From JACRLW01 sp046349595 (GTDB lineage: Bacteria; Planctomycetota; UBA1135; UBA2386): DNA of 64,000 nt. Of this stretch, positions 34,475 to 43,439 are shown one piece after another. Positions within the stretch are counted from its first letter, which is position 1; each line of letters opens with the position of its first letter. Position numbers and translations under genes: made by a program. The stretch covers positions 1,736,001 to 1,800,000 of the forward strand of contig JAXMCA010000001.1 of NCBI GenBank assembly GCA_046349595.1, given 5' to 3'. Under the pieces are notes generated by a model. That model saw nothing but the letters and a program-made list of their open reading frames with translations, was not told where the DNA came from and ran no database searches.

Positions 34475-36328
34475 TCACTTGCCGTCGCTGAGCAACTTCG
34501 GCACGTCGAAGAGCTGCGTCGTCGAATCGAGCATGCCGAGCGCGAGGGTCTTGCCGTCGTCGCTGAGCGCGAGCGAGGCCGCGATGCCGGGAAGCTCCGC
34601 GCAGGTGTGGCGGACGCTGCCGTCCTGGCCCTTGCACAGGAACACGTGTTTGTCGGCGAGGACGGCGAGCAGGGTGCCGTCGCGACTCGCCGCGATCCCG
34701 GTGGTGGTCTCGTCCTCGCCGAGTTCGAGTTGCTGTTCGGCCGCCACCTTCGGCTCGTCGCCGAGCTCGTAGATGCGCAGCAGGCCCTTGTCGGAGAGGG
34801 CGGCGAGGTGCGTGGCATCGACGAACGCGAGGTAGTGGACGCTCTCGAACTCGTCGGTCACCAGCAACTGGTTCTCGCCATCGCCGTCGAGGGTCTTCAG
34901 CTCGCCGCTCTCGGAGCAGACGGCGATTCGTGAGCCGTCGCGATGGATCGCGACACCGACGATCGACTTGCTGAAGGGGTAGACCTCGAATTGCGCCGCC
35001 GCGCTGCCGAGGTCGTGTCCGCGCACCGCACCGTCGCCGCACCCGATCGCGCACAGCTTCTCGGTGAAGGCCGCGCAGCGCGGATCGAGCTCGCCGTCGA
35101 CCGGCACCGTGAGGAGTTCGGTCTTGCCGTCGGGTGCCAGGACCAGGAGCTTGCCGTCGCGACCGAGCGCGACGGTGCGGCCGTCGTCGGCGGCGTGGAC
35201 GGCGACCACCGAGGCATCGAGCGCGAGGGCCGACACGCCGCTCCCGGCCTTCAGGTCGTAGCGCACGAGCATGTTGCCGTAGTCGCCCGCGGCGAGGCGA
35301 CTGCCGTCCGGGGACCAGGCGAGCGCACGGACCAGGTCACGGCTGCAACCCTTGCGCAGCACCTCGCTGCCGTCCGCGGCGTTCCAGAAGCGCAGCGTGT
35401 TGTCGCCCGACGCACTGGCGAGCAGCTTGCCGTCCTTGGAGCGGGCGATGGAGTAGACGGCGTCACGGTGCTCGGCGCAGCCCCAGGCGAGGTCCGACTT
35501 CGCCACGTCGATGCACAGCATCGTGCCGTCGGAATCGCCGATGAGCACTCGTTCCTGATCGGCCCAGTTGATGCAGTGCATCGGATTGCGGCTCCCCGGT
35601 ACCTCGGCGATCGTCTCGCCGTCGAGCTTCGGGAAGGGGCGCACGACGATCTTCGGGAACTGCACGATGGCGACCGCGGCACCGTCGGGTCGCACCGCGA
35701 GACCGGTGACGAAGTCCTTCATCGTCACGTCGGCGGCGAGCTTCTTCTCCTTCACGTCCCACACCACGACCTTGCCGGGCAGCGAGCCGCCGAAGAGCGC
35801 GTAGCGGGAATCGGGGCTCCACGCGAACTTGGTGAGCATCGACTTGCTCCACGGCACGTGCTGCACCGGCTCGAGGGTCTCGAGATCGACGATGTCGGCG
35901 CCGTCCTTGTCGGCGTCACCGTGCGTGGCGAGGAAGCGGCCGTCGGGAGAGACCGCGCCGAGTCCGTACTTCTTCGCGGTCTTCTTCTCCGCGACCACCG
36001 CCCCGCTCTGGCTGTCGAAGGTGCGGAGCGTGCCGTCGGGGTCGAGCATCAGGATGCGTGCGCCGTCCTTGCAGAAGGCGGCCTGACTGAGCAACTGGCC
36101 CTTGGCCTCGAGGATGAGGAGCGGCTTGCTCGACTCCAGGCTCCACACGCGGACCTTGTCGTCCCAGCCGGCGCTGAGGGCGCGTTTGCCGTCGGGATGG
36201 AAGTCGACGGCGCGCACCATGTTGTCGTGGTGACGGAGTGGTTCGCCGAGGATGCGGGTCGGGGTCTGCGCCCGGAGTCCGGCAGCGAGGAAGACGGAGC
36301 AGACGAGGAGACGGGGAAGCGGCCTCAT
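34475..36328 (-). CDS. Exported WD40 beta-propeller protein
   Basis: 617 residues with a signal peptide (LLVCSVFLAAGLRAQ). The remainder is made of WD40-type blades such as VRAVDFHPDGKRALSAGWDDKVRVWSL, YSIARSKDGKLLASASGDNTLRFWN, and VRALAWSPDGSRLAAGDYGNMLVRYDL, about 12-14 in all, so it may form two propellers. No catalytic motif is visible; likely a periplasmic scaffold. It is the last gene of the NatA-NatB-sirtuin unit, and its ATG overlaps the sirtuin stop by 4 bases (36325-36328). Confidence 0.88.
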   Translation of the reverse strand: MRPLPRLLVCSVFLAAGLRAQTPTRILGEPLRHHDNMVRAVDFHPDGKRALSAGWDDKVRVWSLESSKPLLILEAKGQLLSQAAFCKDGARILMLDPDGTLRTFDSQSGAVVAEKKTAKKYGLGAVSPDGRFLATHGDADKDGADIVDLETLEPVQHVPWSKSMLTKFAWSPDSRYALFGGSLPGKVVVWDVKEKKLAADVTMKDFVTGLAVRPDGAAVAIVQFPKIVVRPFPKLDGETIAEVPGSRNPMHCINWADQERVLIGDSDGTMLCIDVAKSDLAWGCAEHRDAVYSIARSKDGKLLASASGDNTLRFWNAADGSEVLRKGCSRDLVRALAWSPDGSRLAAGDYGNMLVRYDLKAGSGVSALALDASVVAVHAADDGRTVALGRDGKLLVLAPDGKTELLTVPVDGELDPRCAAFTEKLCAIGCGDGAVRGHDLGSAAAQFEVYPFSKSIVGVAIHRDGSRIAVCSESGELKTLDGDGENQLLVTDEFESVHYLAFVDATHLAALSDKGLLRIYELGDEPKVAAEQQLELGEDETTTGIAASRDGTLLAVLADKHVFLCKGQDGSVRHTCAELPGIAASLALSDDGKTLALGMLDSTTQLFDVPKLLSDGK

Positions 36329-37173
36329 GGGCGGCGGAGAGTAGCGACGGCGCGCAGCGCGTCGACCACCTCGCACACGCCGCGGGTCGCCGTGGCGCGG
36401 AAATGGGCTCCGCCCGTCACCTCCGCGGCGAGGTCGGCGAACGCACCGCCTTCGGGATCGACGACGAGGATCGGGCGCTGCCGTGCGTGCACGGTGCGCA
36501 CGATGCGGTCCGGCAGGTTGGTCGCGCCGGAGGTGCCGACCACGAGCAGGAGGCTCGCGGACCGAGCGGCGCGCAGGCTGCTCTCGAAGCGGAAGTGTTC
36601 CTCGTCGTAACACTCGTCGAACCACAGCACGTGGGGACGCAGCCAGCCTGCGCAGGACGGACAGCGCAAGAGCTCGCGCAGCGCCTCGTCGTGGCTGCGG
36701 TCGTCGAGATGCAACGTGCCGGGGAGGTGCGGGAGGGGTGCGACCCCGAAGCCGCACGCGTCGGCACAGCGGACGAAGCCGAGGTCGCCGTGGATGCGCC
36801 AGGTCCGCGCCTCGCTGCTGCCGGCACGCAGGTGCAGGCCGTCGACGTTCTGCGTGATCAGCGTGAAGCGGTCGCCGAGCAGGGCTTCCAGGTCGGCGAG
36901 GGCGAGGTGTGCGGCGTTGGGGACCGCGTCGGCGTGGCGGCGGATGCGCTGCAGGTAGAAACGCCAGACCTCGAGCGGCATCGCGCAGAAGGCGGCGAGC
37001 GTCGCCAGCTCCATCGGGCGGTAGTTGCGCGAGCCGACGGTCCAGTAGCCGTCGCTGCCGCGGAAGGTCGGGATACCGCTCTCCGCGGAGATCCCGGCCC
37101 CGGTCAGCACCAGGACCGGGCCGCAGCCTTCGTCGCGCCACAGGGCGATCGCACGGTCGAAGGCCCGGCCCAC
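36325..37173 (-). CDS. Sir2-family NAD-dependent protein deacylase (class III-like)
   Basis: 282 residues. NAD-binding GAGISAESGIPTFRG (25-39), LITQNVDGLH, the catalytic-type His in RIHGDLG, and a zinc site of two cysteine pairs (FVRCADAC and LLRCPSC). Tyr73 and Arg76 in VWRFYLQRIRR match the Tyr-x-x-Arg of SIRT5 and E. coli CobB, which bind succinyl and malonyl lysine, so desuccinylase activity is plausible. The GTG at 37173 lies one base after the NatB-like stop; a longer Arg-rich start at 37215 is unlikely. It sits inside an ABC exporter operon. Confidence 0.9.
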   Translation of the reverse strand: MGRAFDRAIALWRDEGCGPVLVLTGAGISAESGIPTFRGSDGYWTVGSRNYRPMELATLAAFCAMPLEVWRFYLQRIRRHADAVPNAAHLALADLEALLGDRFTLITQNVDGLHLRAGSSEARTWRIHGDLGFVRCADACGFGVAPLPHLPGTLHLDDRSHDEALRELLRCPSCAGWLRPHVLWFDECYDEEHFRFESSLRAARSASLLLVVGTSGATNLPDRIVRTVHARQRPILVVDPEGGAFADLAAEVTGGAHFRATATRGVCEVVDALRAVATLRRP

Positions 37174-37174
37174 C

Positions 37175-38812
37175 TCAGGACTGCGGCGACGGCGTCTTCT
37201 GCACGTGCACCGCACCGATCGGAGCGCGCAACCAGCGCAGGATCTCGCCGAGCTTCGGCGGCTTGCCGGTCATCAAGATGCCGACGCGGAAGATCTTGCC
37301 GGCACCCCAGAACGCGACCACCAACGACACCAGGATCAGGGCGCTCGACGCGACGTACTCCCAAGCGGGCGGCGGACCACCCGCGCGGTTCATCATCAGG
37401 AACGGCGTGAAGAAGGGGATGTAGGTCAGCACGCGCGCGATGGTGCCGTTGGGGTCCTGCACGACGAAGACCATCGCGAGCAAGGGGACGAACAGCAGCA
37501 GCATGATCGGCTGCAGGAGGTTCTGTGCCTCCTTGAGCGAGTTGCACACCGAGCCGAAGCCGACCAGGATCGCAGCGTAGAGGAAGTAGCCGGAGACGAA
37601 GTAGGCGACGAAGGAGGTCAGGTAGCGCGGATCACCGATGATCGCGGCGAGGTCCAGTGACGCCATCGGCGAGCCGTCCGGGATGAGCTTGATCCCGACG
37701 AGCGCGGTGATGACCCAGGAGACCACCATCGTGAGTCCCGTGGCTCCGATGCCGAGCACCTTGCCGGTCATCAGTTCGATGGGGGACACCGAGGACAGCA
37801 GGACTTCGATGAGACGGTTGCTCTTCTCCTCGACGGTGTTCGTCAGCAGCATCTGGGCCGCGGTGAAGATGGCGATCCAGAGCAGGTACACGAACGCGAC
37901 CGGCGCAAAGCGATTGGCCTTCTCGCTCTTGTCGACGTCGCTGGTCTTGCCGCTCGCGTCGACACGCTTCTCCTCGAACGTGAAGCTCTCACGCAGCCGT
38001 TCCGCATCGGCCTTCGCGAGCTGGAGCGCCTCGACACGCTTCTGGCGGACCAGCTCCGTCGCCGTCCCCTCGTACCAGTCCTTGAGGTCGGAGTCCGTGA
38101 CGTTGCCGGAGTAGTAGCGCGCACCGGCCTTGCTCAGCACCGGGTCGGCCGGCAGGACGAAGTACGCGAAGAGCGATCCGCGGTTGATGGCTTCGTTGAG
38201 TGCCGGTTCCGGATCTTCACCCTGTGCGAACTTCGCGACGGGTTCGTAGCGGAAGCGGGTGCGATCCAGCCTGCCCTGCAGAAGCGCGAGTTGCTGCGGC
38301 GTGAGCTTGCTGAACCAATCCAGCAGGGAGCCGGACTGCGAGATGCGACGAGTGACGTCGACGAGCAGCTTCTGACGGTCGCCGCCACCGCCGCCCACCG
38401 CCTCCCCGATCACCTCGGCCATCGCGACGGCGGCCTTCTCGAACAGCTCCCTCTGCACGTCGTTGCGGGCCAGCTCCTTGCCGGTGTCGCGGAGGGCATT
38501 GCCGAGCGCCGTGACATCGATCTCCCGGTTGCGGAAGCGTTCGATCGCGGGGGCGACCTTCTCGACCAGCGTGCGCAGCGTGGATTCCAGGTCGCCTCGG
38601 GCCGCTTCGGCCTCGATGGCCTTCGACAGCCACTGCTCCGGAGTCTGGTCGACCACCGTGTAGGTGCGCACGTCCTTGTTGCGGGCGAGGAACTTCTGCA
38701 CCGCGATCGAGACGGCGAACAGCACCGGCAGCATGAAGATGCCGATCCAGAAGGTCTTGGTGCGCAGGTTCTCGAGGTACTCGCGCTGGGCGACGATCAT
38801 CGTCTTGCTCAT
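37175..38812 (-). CDS. ABC-2-type exporter permease, NatB-like
   Basis: 545 residues. The N-terminus (MIVAQREYLENLRTKTFWIG, first helix about 20-40) is followed by a large extracytoplasmic domain (about 45-300) and then six helices in the C-terminal half, beginning with FVYLLWIAIFTAAQMLLTNTVEEKSNRLIEVLLSSVSPIELMTGKVLG, a signature of the NatB/ABC-2 (COG1668) type. These pair with NatA-like ATPases and export Na+ or other cargo; the substrate is not evident. The ATG overlaps the ATPase stop by ATGA. The sirtuin follows one base after its stop. Confidence 0.88.
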   Translation of the reverse strand: MSKTMIVAQREYLENLRTKTFWIGIFMLPVLFAVSIAVQKFLARNKDVRTYTVVDQTPEQWLSKAIEAEAARGDLESTLRTLVEKVAPAIERFRNREIDVTALGNALRDTGKELARNDVQRELFEKAAVAMAEVIGEAVGGGGGDRQKLLVDVTRRISQSGSLLDWFSKLTPQQLALLQGRLDRTRFRYEPVAKFAQGEDPEPALNEAINRGSLFAYFVLPADPVLSKAGARYYSGNVTDSDLKDWYEGTATELVRQKRVEALQLAKADAERLRESFTFEEKRVDASGKTSDVDKSEKANRFAPVAFVYLLWIAIFTAAQMLLTNTVEEKSNRLIEVLLSSVSPIELMTGKVLGIGATGLTMVVSWVITALVGIKLIPDGSPMASLDLAAIIGDPRYLTSFVAYFVSGYFLYAAILVGFGSVCNSLKEAQNLLQPIMLLLFVPLLAMVFVVQDPNGTIARVLTYIPFFTPFLMMNRAGGPPPAWEYVASSALILVSLVVAFWGAGKIFRVGILMTGKPPKLGEILRWLRAPIGAVHVQKTPSPQS

Positions 38813-39753
38813 CGCGTCACCTCCTGCGGCGCGGATGCGCGCGCAGCTTCCGCCTCGGCGACGCGGCGCACGAAGATCTCGTGCAGCGAGGCCTCGCGCA
38901 GGTCGAACTTGCGCACGGTGACGCGGTCGACGAGGCGGCGCAGGATCTGCTGCGGGTCGACGCCCTTCGCCGGGAACAGCTCGGCTTCCTTGCCGGCGTC
39001 GTTGATGCGCGACAGGAGCCCCTGATCACGCAGCTCGCCGAACACGCGACCGTCGCCCTCGTAGGCGAGGTGGATGCCCTCGCCGTCGCCCTTCTTCACC
39101 TCGGCCAGCGGGCCGTCGAAGACCTTCTTGCTGCGATGGATCATGAACACGTGGTCGCAGAGTTCCTCGGCGCGCTCCATCTCGTGGGTGCTGAAGATCA
39201 CCGTGCGCCCCTCGCGCTTCATGTCGAGGATGGTGTCGCGCATGGTCTCCATGTTGACCGGGTCGAGGCCGCTGAAGGGCTCGTCGAGGATCACCAACTC
39301 CGGGTCGTGGATGATGGTGCCGATGATCTGGACCTTCTGGCCCATGCCCTTGCTCAGCGTCTGGCACTTGGCCTTGATCCAGTCGCCGAGGCCGTAGCGG
39401 CGTAGCAGATCCTCGGCGCGCGTCTTCGCCGCCTTGCTGTCCATCCCCTTCAGCCGTCCGAAGTAGGCGACGATCTCGCCGACGCGCATCGACTTGTAGA
39501 GCCCCTTCTCCTCCGGGAGGTAGCCGAGGCGGTCCTTCACCGCTTCCGGGCGCTCGCTGCCGAGCACCGAGAGGCTGCCTTCGTCCGGATAGAAGATGCT
39601 CATGATCATCCGGATCGTCGTGGTCTTGCCCGCGCCGTTCTGACCGATGAAGCCGTAGATCTGGCCCTTGGGGATGCGCAGGCTGAGCTGCTGGACGGCG
39701 GTGTGCGCGCCGAAGCGCTTGGTGACCGAGTCGAGGGTGACGGCGTATTCCAT
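38809..39753 (-). CDS. ABC transporter ATPase, NatA-like
   Basis: 314 residues. Walker A GQNGAGKTTTIRMIM, Q-loop region LGYLPEEKGLYKSM, signature LSKGMGQKVQ, Walker B LVILDEPFSGLDPVN and switch FSTHEME are intact; the EEKGLY and FSGLDPVN forms are typical of NatA-type exporters. A C-terminal extension of about 90 residues (from YEGDGRVFGEL) is a family trait. The ATG at 39753 is chosen because upstream extension has no homology-like features. First gene of a four-gene overlapping minus-strand unit. Confidence 0.92.
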   Translation of the reverse strand: MEYAVTLDSVTKRFGAHTAVQQLSLRIPKGQIYGFIGQNGAGKTTTIRMIMSIFYPDEGSLSVLGSERPEAVKDRLGYLPEEKGLYKSMRVGEIVAYFGRLKGMDSKAAKTRAEDLLRRYGLGDWIKAKCQTLSKGMGQKVQIIGTIIHDPELVILDEPFSGLDPVNMETMRDTILDMKREGRTVIFSTHEMERAEELCDHVFMIHRSKKVFDGPLAEVKKGDGEGIHLAYEGDGRVFGELRDQGLLSRINDAGKEAELFPAKGVDPQQILRRLVDRVTVRKFDLREASLHEIFVRRVAEAEAARASAPQEVTR

Positions 39754-39950
39754 GCAGCCGGGCAGAGGGGGCGGGGAGAGGAGCGCCGCCTGTGGCCGCG
39801 CGGTCGGCAAACATGTCATCCGGCAAGGTCCCGCACCAGCGCGGCTTGCGGCGGATCCGTCTCGCTCGTGGCAACCCGGATCGGCGCTGCCTAGACTTCC
39901 CGGCTCGCGGTCGACGCCCCGTCGTCGCACCGCGTCACGCGTCCTTCCCC

Positions 39951-40535
39951 ATGGATTCCGCGGAGCTGGCCGTCATCGGCCTCACCTGCAACCTGGTCGG
40001 GGTCTTCTTCCTCGCCAACTCGATCATCTTCCGGCGCTCGCGGAAGGTGATCGAAGAGTTCTTCGGCGTCGGTGCCGGGAGCCTGACCTCGATCCGCGAC
40101 TACAGCCTCAACAAGATCCAGGTCGTCATCGGCTTCCTGTTCCTGAACACCGGCTTCCTGCTGCAGGGCTTCTCGGTGCTCGACAAGCTGCGCGAGCGCA
40201 TCGGCACCGTGCTGATCTGCCTCGGCATCGTCGCCTTCGCCGGCGTGGTCTACCTGGTCGGGTCGACCTACTCGCGGCGCAACTTCCGCCGCCACCTGCG
40301 CGAGTTCTTCGCCCGCAATCCCTGGGACTTCCGCAAGGACATGGCGCTGACCCGCGAGATCGGCGGCTATCTCGGTGTGCGGCACTCGGCGGAGACCACG
40401 GTCGAGGACTACGTCCGTCAGGTCCGCCAGGAACTCGGATTGCCTGCCGAGTCGGAGCGCGGGGTGAAGGGACCGACGCTCGGGGACCGCGGCCGCCGCC
40501 TGCGCGACGACATCCAGGCCCTGCCCGGTCGCTGA
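39951..40535 (+). CDS. Membrane protein of unknown function
   Basis: 194 residues. Three helices (about 7-27, VIGLTCNLVGVFFLANSII, then 54-72 and 85-105) are followed by a basic cytoplasmic tail (YSRRNFRRHLREFFARNP). After the first helix comes a polar segment, RSRKVIEEFFGVGAGSLTSIRDYSLNKIQ. I recognise no family. A TAGACT hexamer at 39892-39897 is a possible -10. The ATG at 39951 has a pyrimidine-rich upstream, no obvious ribosome site. Confidence 0.7.
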   Translation: MDSAELAVIGLTCNLVGVFFLANSIIFRRSRKVIEEFFGVGAGSLTSIRDYSLNKIQVVIGFLFLNTGFLLQGFSVLDKLRERIGTVLICLGIVAFAGVVYLVGSTYSRRNFRRHLREFFARNPWDFRKDMALTREIGGYLGVRHSAETTVEDYVRQVRQELGLPAESERGVKGPTLGDRGRRLRDDIQALPGR

Positions 40536-40544
40536 TCGCGCGGC

Positions 40545-41315
40545 GTGACCGCCGCTGGGACCTGCACACGATGCCGTGTGCGCAAGCTCCCCGGTCCGAT
40601 CCTGCGCCGCGCCTGCCGCGAGACGGCGCGTGCCCTGCTCGATCTCTGTGTTCCGCAGACCTGCGCGTCCTGCGGCGGTCCGACGCGCGAGCCCCTGTGC
40701 GCAGCGTGTCGAAGTCGGCTCGAACGGCGTGACGGCCCGCGCTGCCGGCGCTGCGGTGAAGCCCTGCTCCATGCCGACTCCGCGTGCGTCGCGGATCACG
40801 CTTGGCTGCGCTGGATCTGGTTCCTCTGCGCGCCCTGGCGCTATCGCGGCGCCGGCGGTGCGGTGGTGCGGCGCTTCAAGTTCGAAGGCGATCCGGCGGC
40901 CGGAGGTCTGCTCGTCGAAGTGATGGCGAACGCGCTCTCGGACTTCGTGCGCGGCGCGGGTCGGCGCGCGCTCGTCGTCCACGTGCCGATGCACCGGCGT
41001 CGGCGGCGGGCGCGCGGATTCGACCAGGCCGAGCGTCTCGCCTCCGGTGTCGCGGATCGGCTGGGGCTCGAATTCGGCAGCGGTGTGTTGCGGCGGCGCC
41101 GCGAGACCCTGACCCAGACCGATCCGCGGGTCACCTCGCGTCAGACCAACGTCGAAGGGGCCTTCGATCTGCGTCGGCCCAGGATCGTGCGCGGGCGAAT
41201 GGTCGTCCTCGTCGACGACGTCGTCACCTCCGGAGCGACCGCTCGCGCCTGTGCTGCCGTGTTGCGTGCGAACGGCGCGCGACGGGTCGTCCTGCTCACG
41301 GCGACGGTGGGCTGA
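40545..41315 (+). CDS. comF: ComF-family phosphoribosyltransferase-like protein
   Basis: 256 residues. An N-terminal zinc-ribbon-like part has CxxC pairs (CASCGGP, CAAC, CRRCGE); the C-terminal half is a phosphoribosyltransferase fold with MVVLVDDVVTSGATARACAAVL, the PRPP loop. The central FKFEGDPAAGGLL and RRARGFDQAERLA segments are typical of ComF, needed for DNA uptake in transformable bacteria. Two GTG starts (40545 and 40578) are possible; the first is used here. No other competence gene is in the window. Confidence 0.85.
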   Translation: MTAAGTCTRCRVRKLPGPILRRACRETARALLDLCVPQTCASCGGPTREPLCAACRSRLERRDGPRCRRCGEALLHADSACVADHAWLRWIWFLCAPWRYRGAGGAVVRRFKFEGDPAAGGLLVEVMANALSDFVRGAGRRALVVHVPMHRRRRRARGFDQAERLASGVADRLGLEFGSGVLRRRRETLTQTDPRVTSRQTNVEGAFDLRRPRIVRGRMVVLVDDVVTSGATARACAAVLRANGARRVVLLTATVG

Positions 41316-41365
41316 TCAGCATCGCGGTGGACGGGGGCGCGGCGTGGCGGATAGCGTCGCCGGCG

Positions 41366-42046
41366 ATGCCGGACACCGGACGCGCGACGATCGAGGCGGC
41401 GAGCACGCGCCTGCGCGGCGTGCTCGTGCGCACTCCCTTGGTCGGTGAGCCCTGCCTGCCCGTCCGTGGCGTGCTGCGCGGTGTGCGCCTCAAGCTCGAG
41501 TGTCTGCAGCCCGGCGGTTCACTGTGGTTCCGCGGCGCGATGCACGCGCTGGCGCGGCGACTCGGCAGCCTGCCGCGCATCGAAGTCGACGCGGGCGGGG
41601 ATCAGGCTCCGGCCTTCGCCCACGCGGCGGCGCTGCTGCGCATCGAGTGCATCGTCCGGGGCAGGCCACGCACGGGCCTGCGCGCGCAGCTGGTCGCTCT
41701 GGGTGCGCGCTTCGACGCCGGGGCACTGCAGGCGGAGCGCCCCTCACCGGACGACCCCGACTTCCGCTCCGGGATCGCCACACTCGGTCTCGAACTCGCC
41801 GCCGAGCTCCCGCTGGATGTCGAGGAGGTGCATGTCGATGCACGGGTCGCGGCGGCGATCGCAGCCGGACTGCGCTGCGCGTCCCGCGACCTGCGCGTGG
41901 TGCCGGTCGAGGTCGACGTCCTCCCTGTTCAGGGACTGGCTCGCGACCTGCTGCGCGGCCTGCGTGTCGCTCCGCACCGCGCGGGGCTCGCCGCACTCGC
42001 CTCGGCGCTCGGCGTCGGCGGTCGCCCGGTCGCCGCGGTGGTCTGA
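41366..42046 (+). CDS. PLP-fold-type-II (threonine-dehydratase-like) protein lacking the catalytic lysine
   Basis: 226 residues. The beginning follows the threonine/serine dehydratase pattern: VRTPLVGEPC, then VRLKLECLQPGGSLWFRGAMHAL. In active enzymes this reads GSFKxRGA, with Lys carrying PLP; here Trp54 takes the lysine position. The glycine-rich phosphate loop is also absent and the protein is about 100 residues shorter than the family. It looks like a shrunken pseudoenzyme. An in-frame GTG at 41327 is an alternative start, but ATG 41366 lies 8 bases after TAGCGT (41352-41357), fitting the local leaderless pattern. Role unknown; possibly decaying. Confidence 0.65.
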   Translation: MPDTGRATIEAASTRLRGVLVRTPLVGEPCLPVRGVLRGVRLKLECLQPGGSLWFRGAMHALARRLGSLPRIEVDAGGDQAPAFAHAAALLRIECIVRGRPRTGLRAQLVALGARFDAGALQAERPSPDDPDFRSGIATLGLELAAELPLDVEEVHVDARVAAAIAAGLRCASRDLRVVPVEVDVLPVQGLARDLLRGLRVAPHRAGLAALASALGVGGRPVAAVV

Positions 42047-42050
42047 GTCC

Positions 42051-42647
42051 TCAGCTGCGCGCGGCAAGTTCGAACTCGTGGACCTGCTGCACCGCGTCGA
42101 GCACGTCGAGCGCCTGGCGATGCGCGTCCACCTGGTAGGCACCGTCGCGACCCGCGGCACCGGTCTGCACGAGGCAGGTGCCCATCCCGGCGCGCTGTCC
42201 GGCCAACACGTCGACGGTGGTGTGTCCGATGGCCCAGGACCGCGCGAGGTTCAGGTCGAACTCCTGCTGCGCCATCTTGTAGATGCCGGGCGCAGGCTTG
42301 CGGAACACCGACTCCTTGCGGAAGCGCTGGCGGCCGCGGGGGTGGTAGGGGCAGGAGTAGATCTTGCGGATGCGGATGCCCTCGAGTTCGCAGACCTCGA
42401 CGAAGCGGTCGCAGAAGCGCTGGAAGTCGCGCTCGCGGAGTTCGCCGAAGGCGATGTCGCTCCGGGCCGTGCCGATGAAGGTCAGGAACAGGCGCGGATC
42501 GACCCGGCGGAGCGCCTCGAGGGCGCCCGGCAGCCAGGGGATGCCGCCTTGCGCGTCGAGGCAGGCGCGTTCGACGAGCACGCCGTCGAACTCGAAGAAC
42601 ACCGCCTGCTTGTCCAGATCCTTCGTTGTCATGGGGTTGATCGCCAT
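42051..42647 (-). CDS. HAD-IIIA-like protein with altered nucleophile position
   Basis: 198 residues of the GmhB/HisB-N-like HAD fold. Motif I reads VFFEFDGVLVE: Glu19 stands where the nucleophilic Asp should be, while Asp21 (the acid/base) is kept. The lid region has IYSCPYHPRGRQRFRKE and then RKPAPGIYKMA, so the CxCRKP half of the zinc site is missing (compare CPHHP and CTCRKP in the protein at 19808-20395). ARSWAIGHTTVDVLAG is motif IV-like without the usual Asp-Asp pair. Probably catalytically weak or a binding protein. The first of two ATGs, at 42647, has an AGGGGC ribosome site. Confidence 0.8.
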   Translation of the reverse strand: MAINPMTTKDLDKQAVFFEFDGVLVERACLDAQGGIPWLPGALEALRRVDPRLFLTFIGTARSDIAFGELRERDFQRFCDRFVEVCELEGIRIRKIYSCPYHPRGRQRFRKESVFRKPAPGIYKMAQQEFDLNLARSWAIGHTTVDVLAGQRAGMGTCLVQTGAAGRDGAYQVDAHRQALDVLDAVQQVHEFELAARS

Positions 42648-42788
42648 CGCGGCCCCTGCATCGGGTGGCGGCGCGTGCCGCTTGAAGATCGGGGAGTTTC
42701 TCCCTGGTGCTCCCGCCCAGAGCGCGCAGAATCTCGGGCCGGCCCCGCGAGGGACCGCGTAGGGACGCCGCCCGCCGGGTTCTGACAC

Positions 42789-43439
42789 GTGCACGCACCG
42801 AGCGACGAACAGCTGATGGCCGAGGTGAAGGATGGCGACATCGCCGCCTTCGAATCGCTGGTCGACCGACACAAGGGGAGCGTGTTCAGCCTCGCCTACG
42901 GCATGCTGCGCTCGCGGGAAGACGCCGAGGAAGCGGCCCAGGACACCTTCGTCAAGCTGTTCCGGGCCCGTGATCTCTTCGAGGAGGGCCGTCGCCTCGA
43001 GCCCTGGTTGCTGCGCATCGCCGGCAACACCTGCCGCGATCTCCTGCGGCGGCGGCGCGCGGATGGCGGGCCGCGCTCCACCTCGCTGTCCGCCGAACTC
43101 GCCGACATCGTGGCCGACCCGCGCCACGACGGCCGCGATCCACTCGAGTCCGGGCGGCAAGCCATCCGCCACGAACTGGGGCAGCTCAGCGACAAGCTCC
43201 GGCTGCCCCTCGTGCTGCGCTACGTCAATGGTCTCACCAACCGGCAGGTGGCCGACGTCCTCGGCATCTCGGTGAGCAACGTCAAGGTCCGGATGGCAAG
43301 GGCCAAGGACCTGCTGCAGAACCGTCTCGAGCGCGGTGAGGGGCTGGCGCCCGGCGATCGGATGAGCAGCGTGAGCGGAGCCCAGGACGGCTCGGAGGGC
43401 GACGGCCCGGATGCGGGCATCGAGGAGGAGGAGGCATGA
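42789..43439 (+). CDS. ECF-type RNA polymerase sigma factor
   Basis: 216 residues. Sigma region 2 (ESLVDRHKGSVFSLAYGMLRSREDAEEAAQDTFVKLFRARDLF with LEPWLLRIAGNTCRDLLRRRR) and region 4 (LSDKLRLPLVLRYVNGLTNRQVADVLGISVSNVKVRMARAKDLLQ) are clear, with a variable linker; the C-terminal acidic tail (EGDGPDAGIEEEEA) is unusual. GTG start. It overlaps the following zinc-binding anti-sigma gene by ATGA, the standard arrangement for an ECF pair responding to an external signal. Confidence 0.93.
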   Translation: MHAPSDEQLMAEVKDGDIAAFESLVDRHKGSVFSLAYGMLRSREDAEEAAQDTFVKLFRARDLFEEGRRLEPWLLRIAGNTCRDLLRRRRADGGPRSTSLSAELADIVADPRHDGRDPLESGRQAIRHELGQLSDKLRLPLVLRYVNGLTNRQVADVLGISVSNVKVRMARAKDLLQNRLERGEGLAPGDRMSSVSGAQDGSEGDGPDAGIEEEEA

